Of a DNA stretch of 5,255 nucleotides, positions 5,204 through 5,255 are shown piece by piece. Every line of letters begins with the position of its first letter. Positions within the stretch are counted from its first letter, which is position 1. The notes beneath the pieces were generated by a model. The model saw only the letters and a list, made by a program, of their open reading frames with translations. It was not told the origin of the DNA and did no database searches. The translations under genes were made by a program, and so were the position numbers. The DNA comes from Treponema sp. (GTDB taxonomy: Bacteria; Spirochaetota; Spirochaetia; Treponematales; Breznakiellaceae): positions 1-5,255 of the forward strand of contig JAITAW010000222.1 of NCBI GenBank assembly GCA_031283905.1, given 5' to 3'.

Positions 5204-5255
5204 ATGCTAATCACCATAGAGATCAAGTGTCCCCCTTGCCACAGCCCTAACATAA
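5204..5255 (+). CDS. IS1-family transposase, N-terminal start (3' partial)
   Basis: The visible 17 codons read MLITIEIKCPPCHSPNI and align with the start of the transposase of copy 1 (MLTTIGIKCTRCQNSGI), including the first C-x2-C pair of the InsA-like zinc finger. Here the finger has the usual CPxC form, closer to the family consensus than copy 1. Between the copies most codon differences are at third positions (for example TTA/CTA, AAA/AAG, TGC/TGT), so they diverged under selection before landing here. The remaining protein lies outside the window. Confidence 0.75.
   Translation, partial: MLITIEIKCPPCHSPNI

Larger units (their letters stand above)
5140..5255 (+). mobile_element. IS1-family insertion sequence, copy 2, left end (runs off the window)
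   Basis: It begins with the terminal repeat GGTGATCTAGAAAGTATGAT (5140-5159), followed by a leader and the start of an IS1 transposase in the same orientation as copy 1. It is inserted at the very end of the IS4-type relic. Only 116 bases are visible, so whether this copy is intact cannot be judged. Confidence 0.82.

Noticed and set aside
5240..5255. GCCCTAACAT-like match between the window end and the IS5 outer end at 2134-2142
   Set aside because: In the window end it lies within the IS1 transposase coding sequence, aligned to a different sequence in copy 1; a chance match of about ten bases.

Overview
The window looks like a mobile-element-riddled accessory stretch of a bacterial chromosome of roughly even base composition. 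It holds three intact-looking genes (a HAD-family hydrolase, an XRE-cupin regulator and an acyl-CoA synthetase), surrounded by decayed insertion sequences of three families (IS1, IS5, IS4/Tn5-like). An anaerobic spirochete such as a termite-gut Treponema is my best guess, from the general feel of the proteins and the transposase load. This rests on recollection, not on a marker gene, and should be held loosely.

Layout. Positions 1-138 hold the last 45 codons of an unrecognised plus-strand gene. After a 129-base gap comes a complete HAD-superfamily hydrolase (268-924). Directly behind it, in another frame, lies an orphan protein-like stretch (911-1237) with no good start and no function I recognise; it ends at the edge of an IS1-family element. 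That IS1 copy (about 1236-2004) has a transposase broken by at least three frameshifts, has lost key residues, and keeps only its right inverted repeat. It is inserted in a minus-strand IS5-family remnant (2005-2136), of which only the N-terminus and probable outer end survive.

The functional core is 2151-4473. A promoter with an extended -10 element overlaps a tandem 10-base repeat, and is followed by an XRE-cupin regulator (2221-2808) and, 12 bases on, a 550-residue acyl-CoA synthetase (2821-4473). The two form a clear operon, and the regulator probably controls its own transcription and that of the enzyme.

From 4474 to the end there is a short non-coding stretch with small inverted repeats. 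Next comes an IS4/Tn5-type transposase relic that keeps its N- and C-terminal ends but has lost the catalytic core (4618-5149). The left end of a second IS1 copy (5140-5255) follows, in the same orientation as the first and running off the window. The two IS1 copies share a 20-base terminal repeat (18 of 20 identical, one at a left end and one at a right end) and an exact 33-base leader. They bracket the regulator-enzyme pair in direct orientation, like a decayed composite transposon. No RNA genes or CRISPR arrays were seen. I found no clearly undescribed system; the most interesting points are the IS rearrangements, the core-deleted IS4 relic and the probable operator ahead of the regulator.
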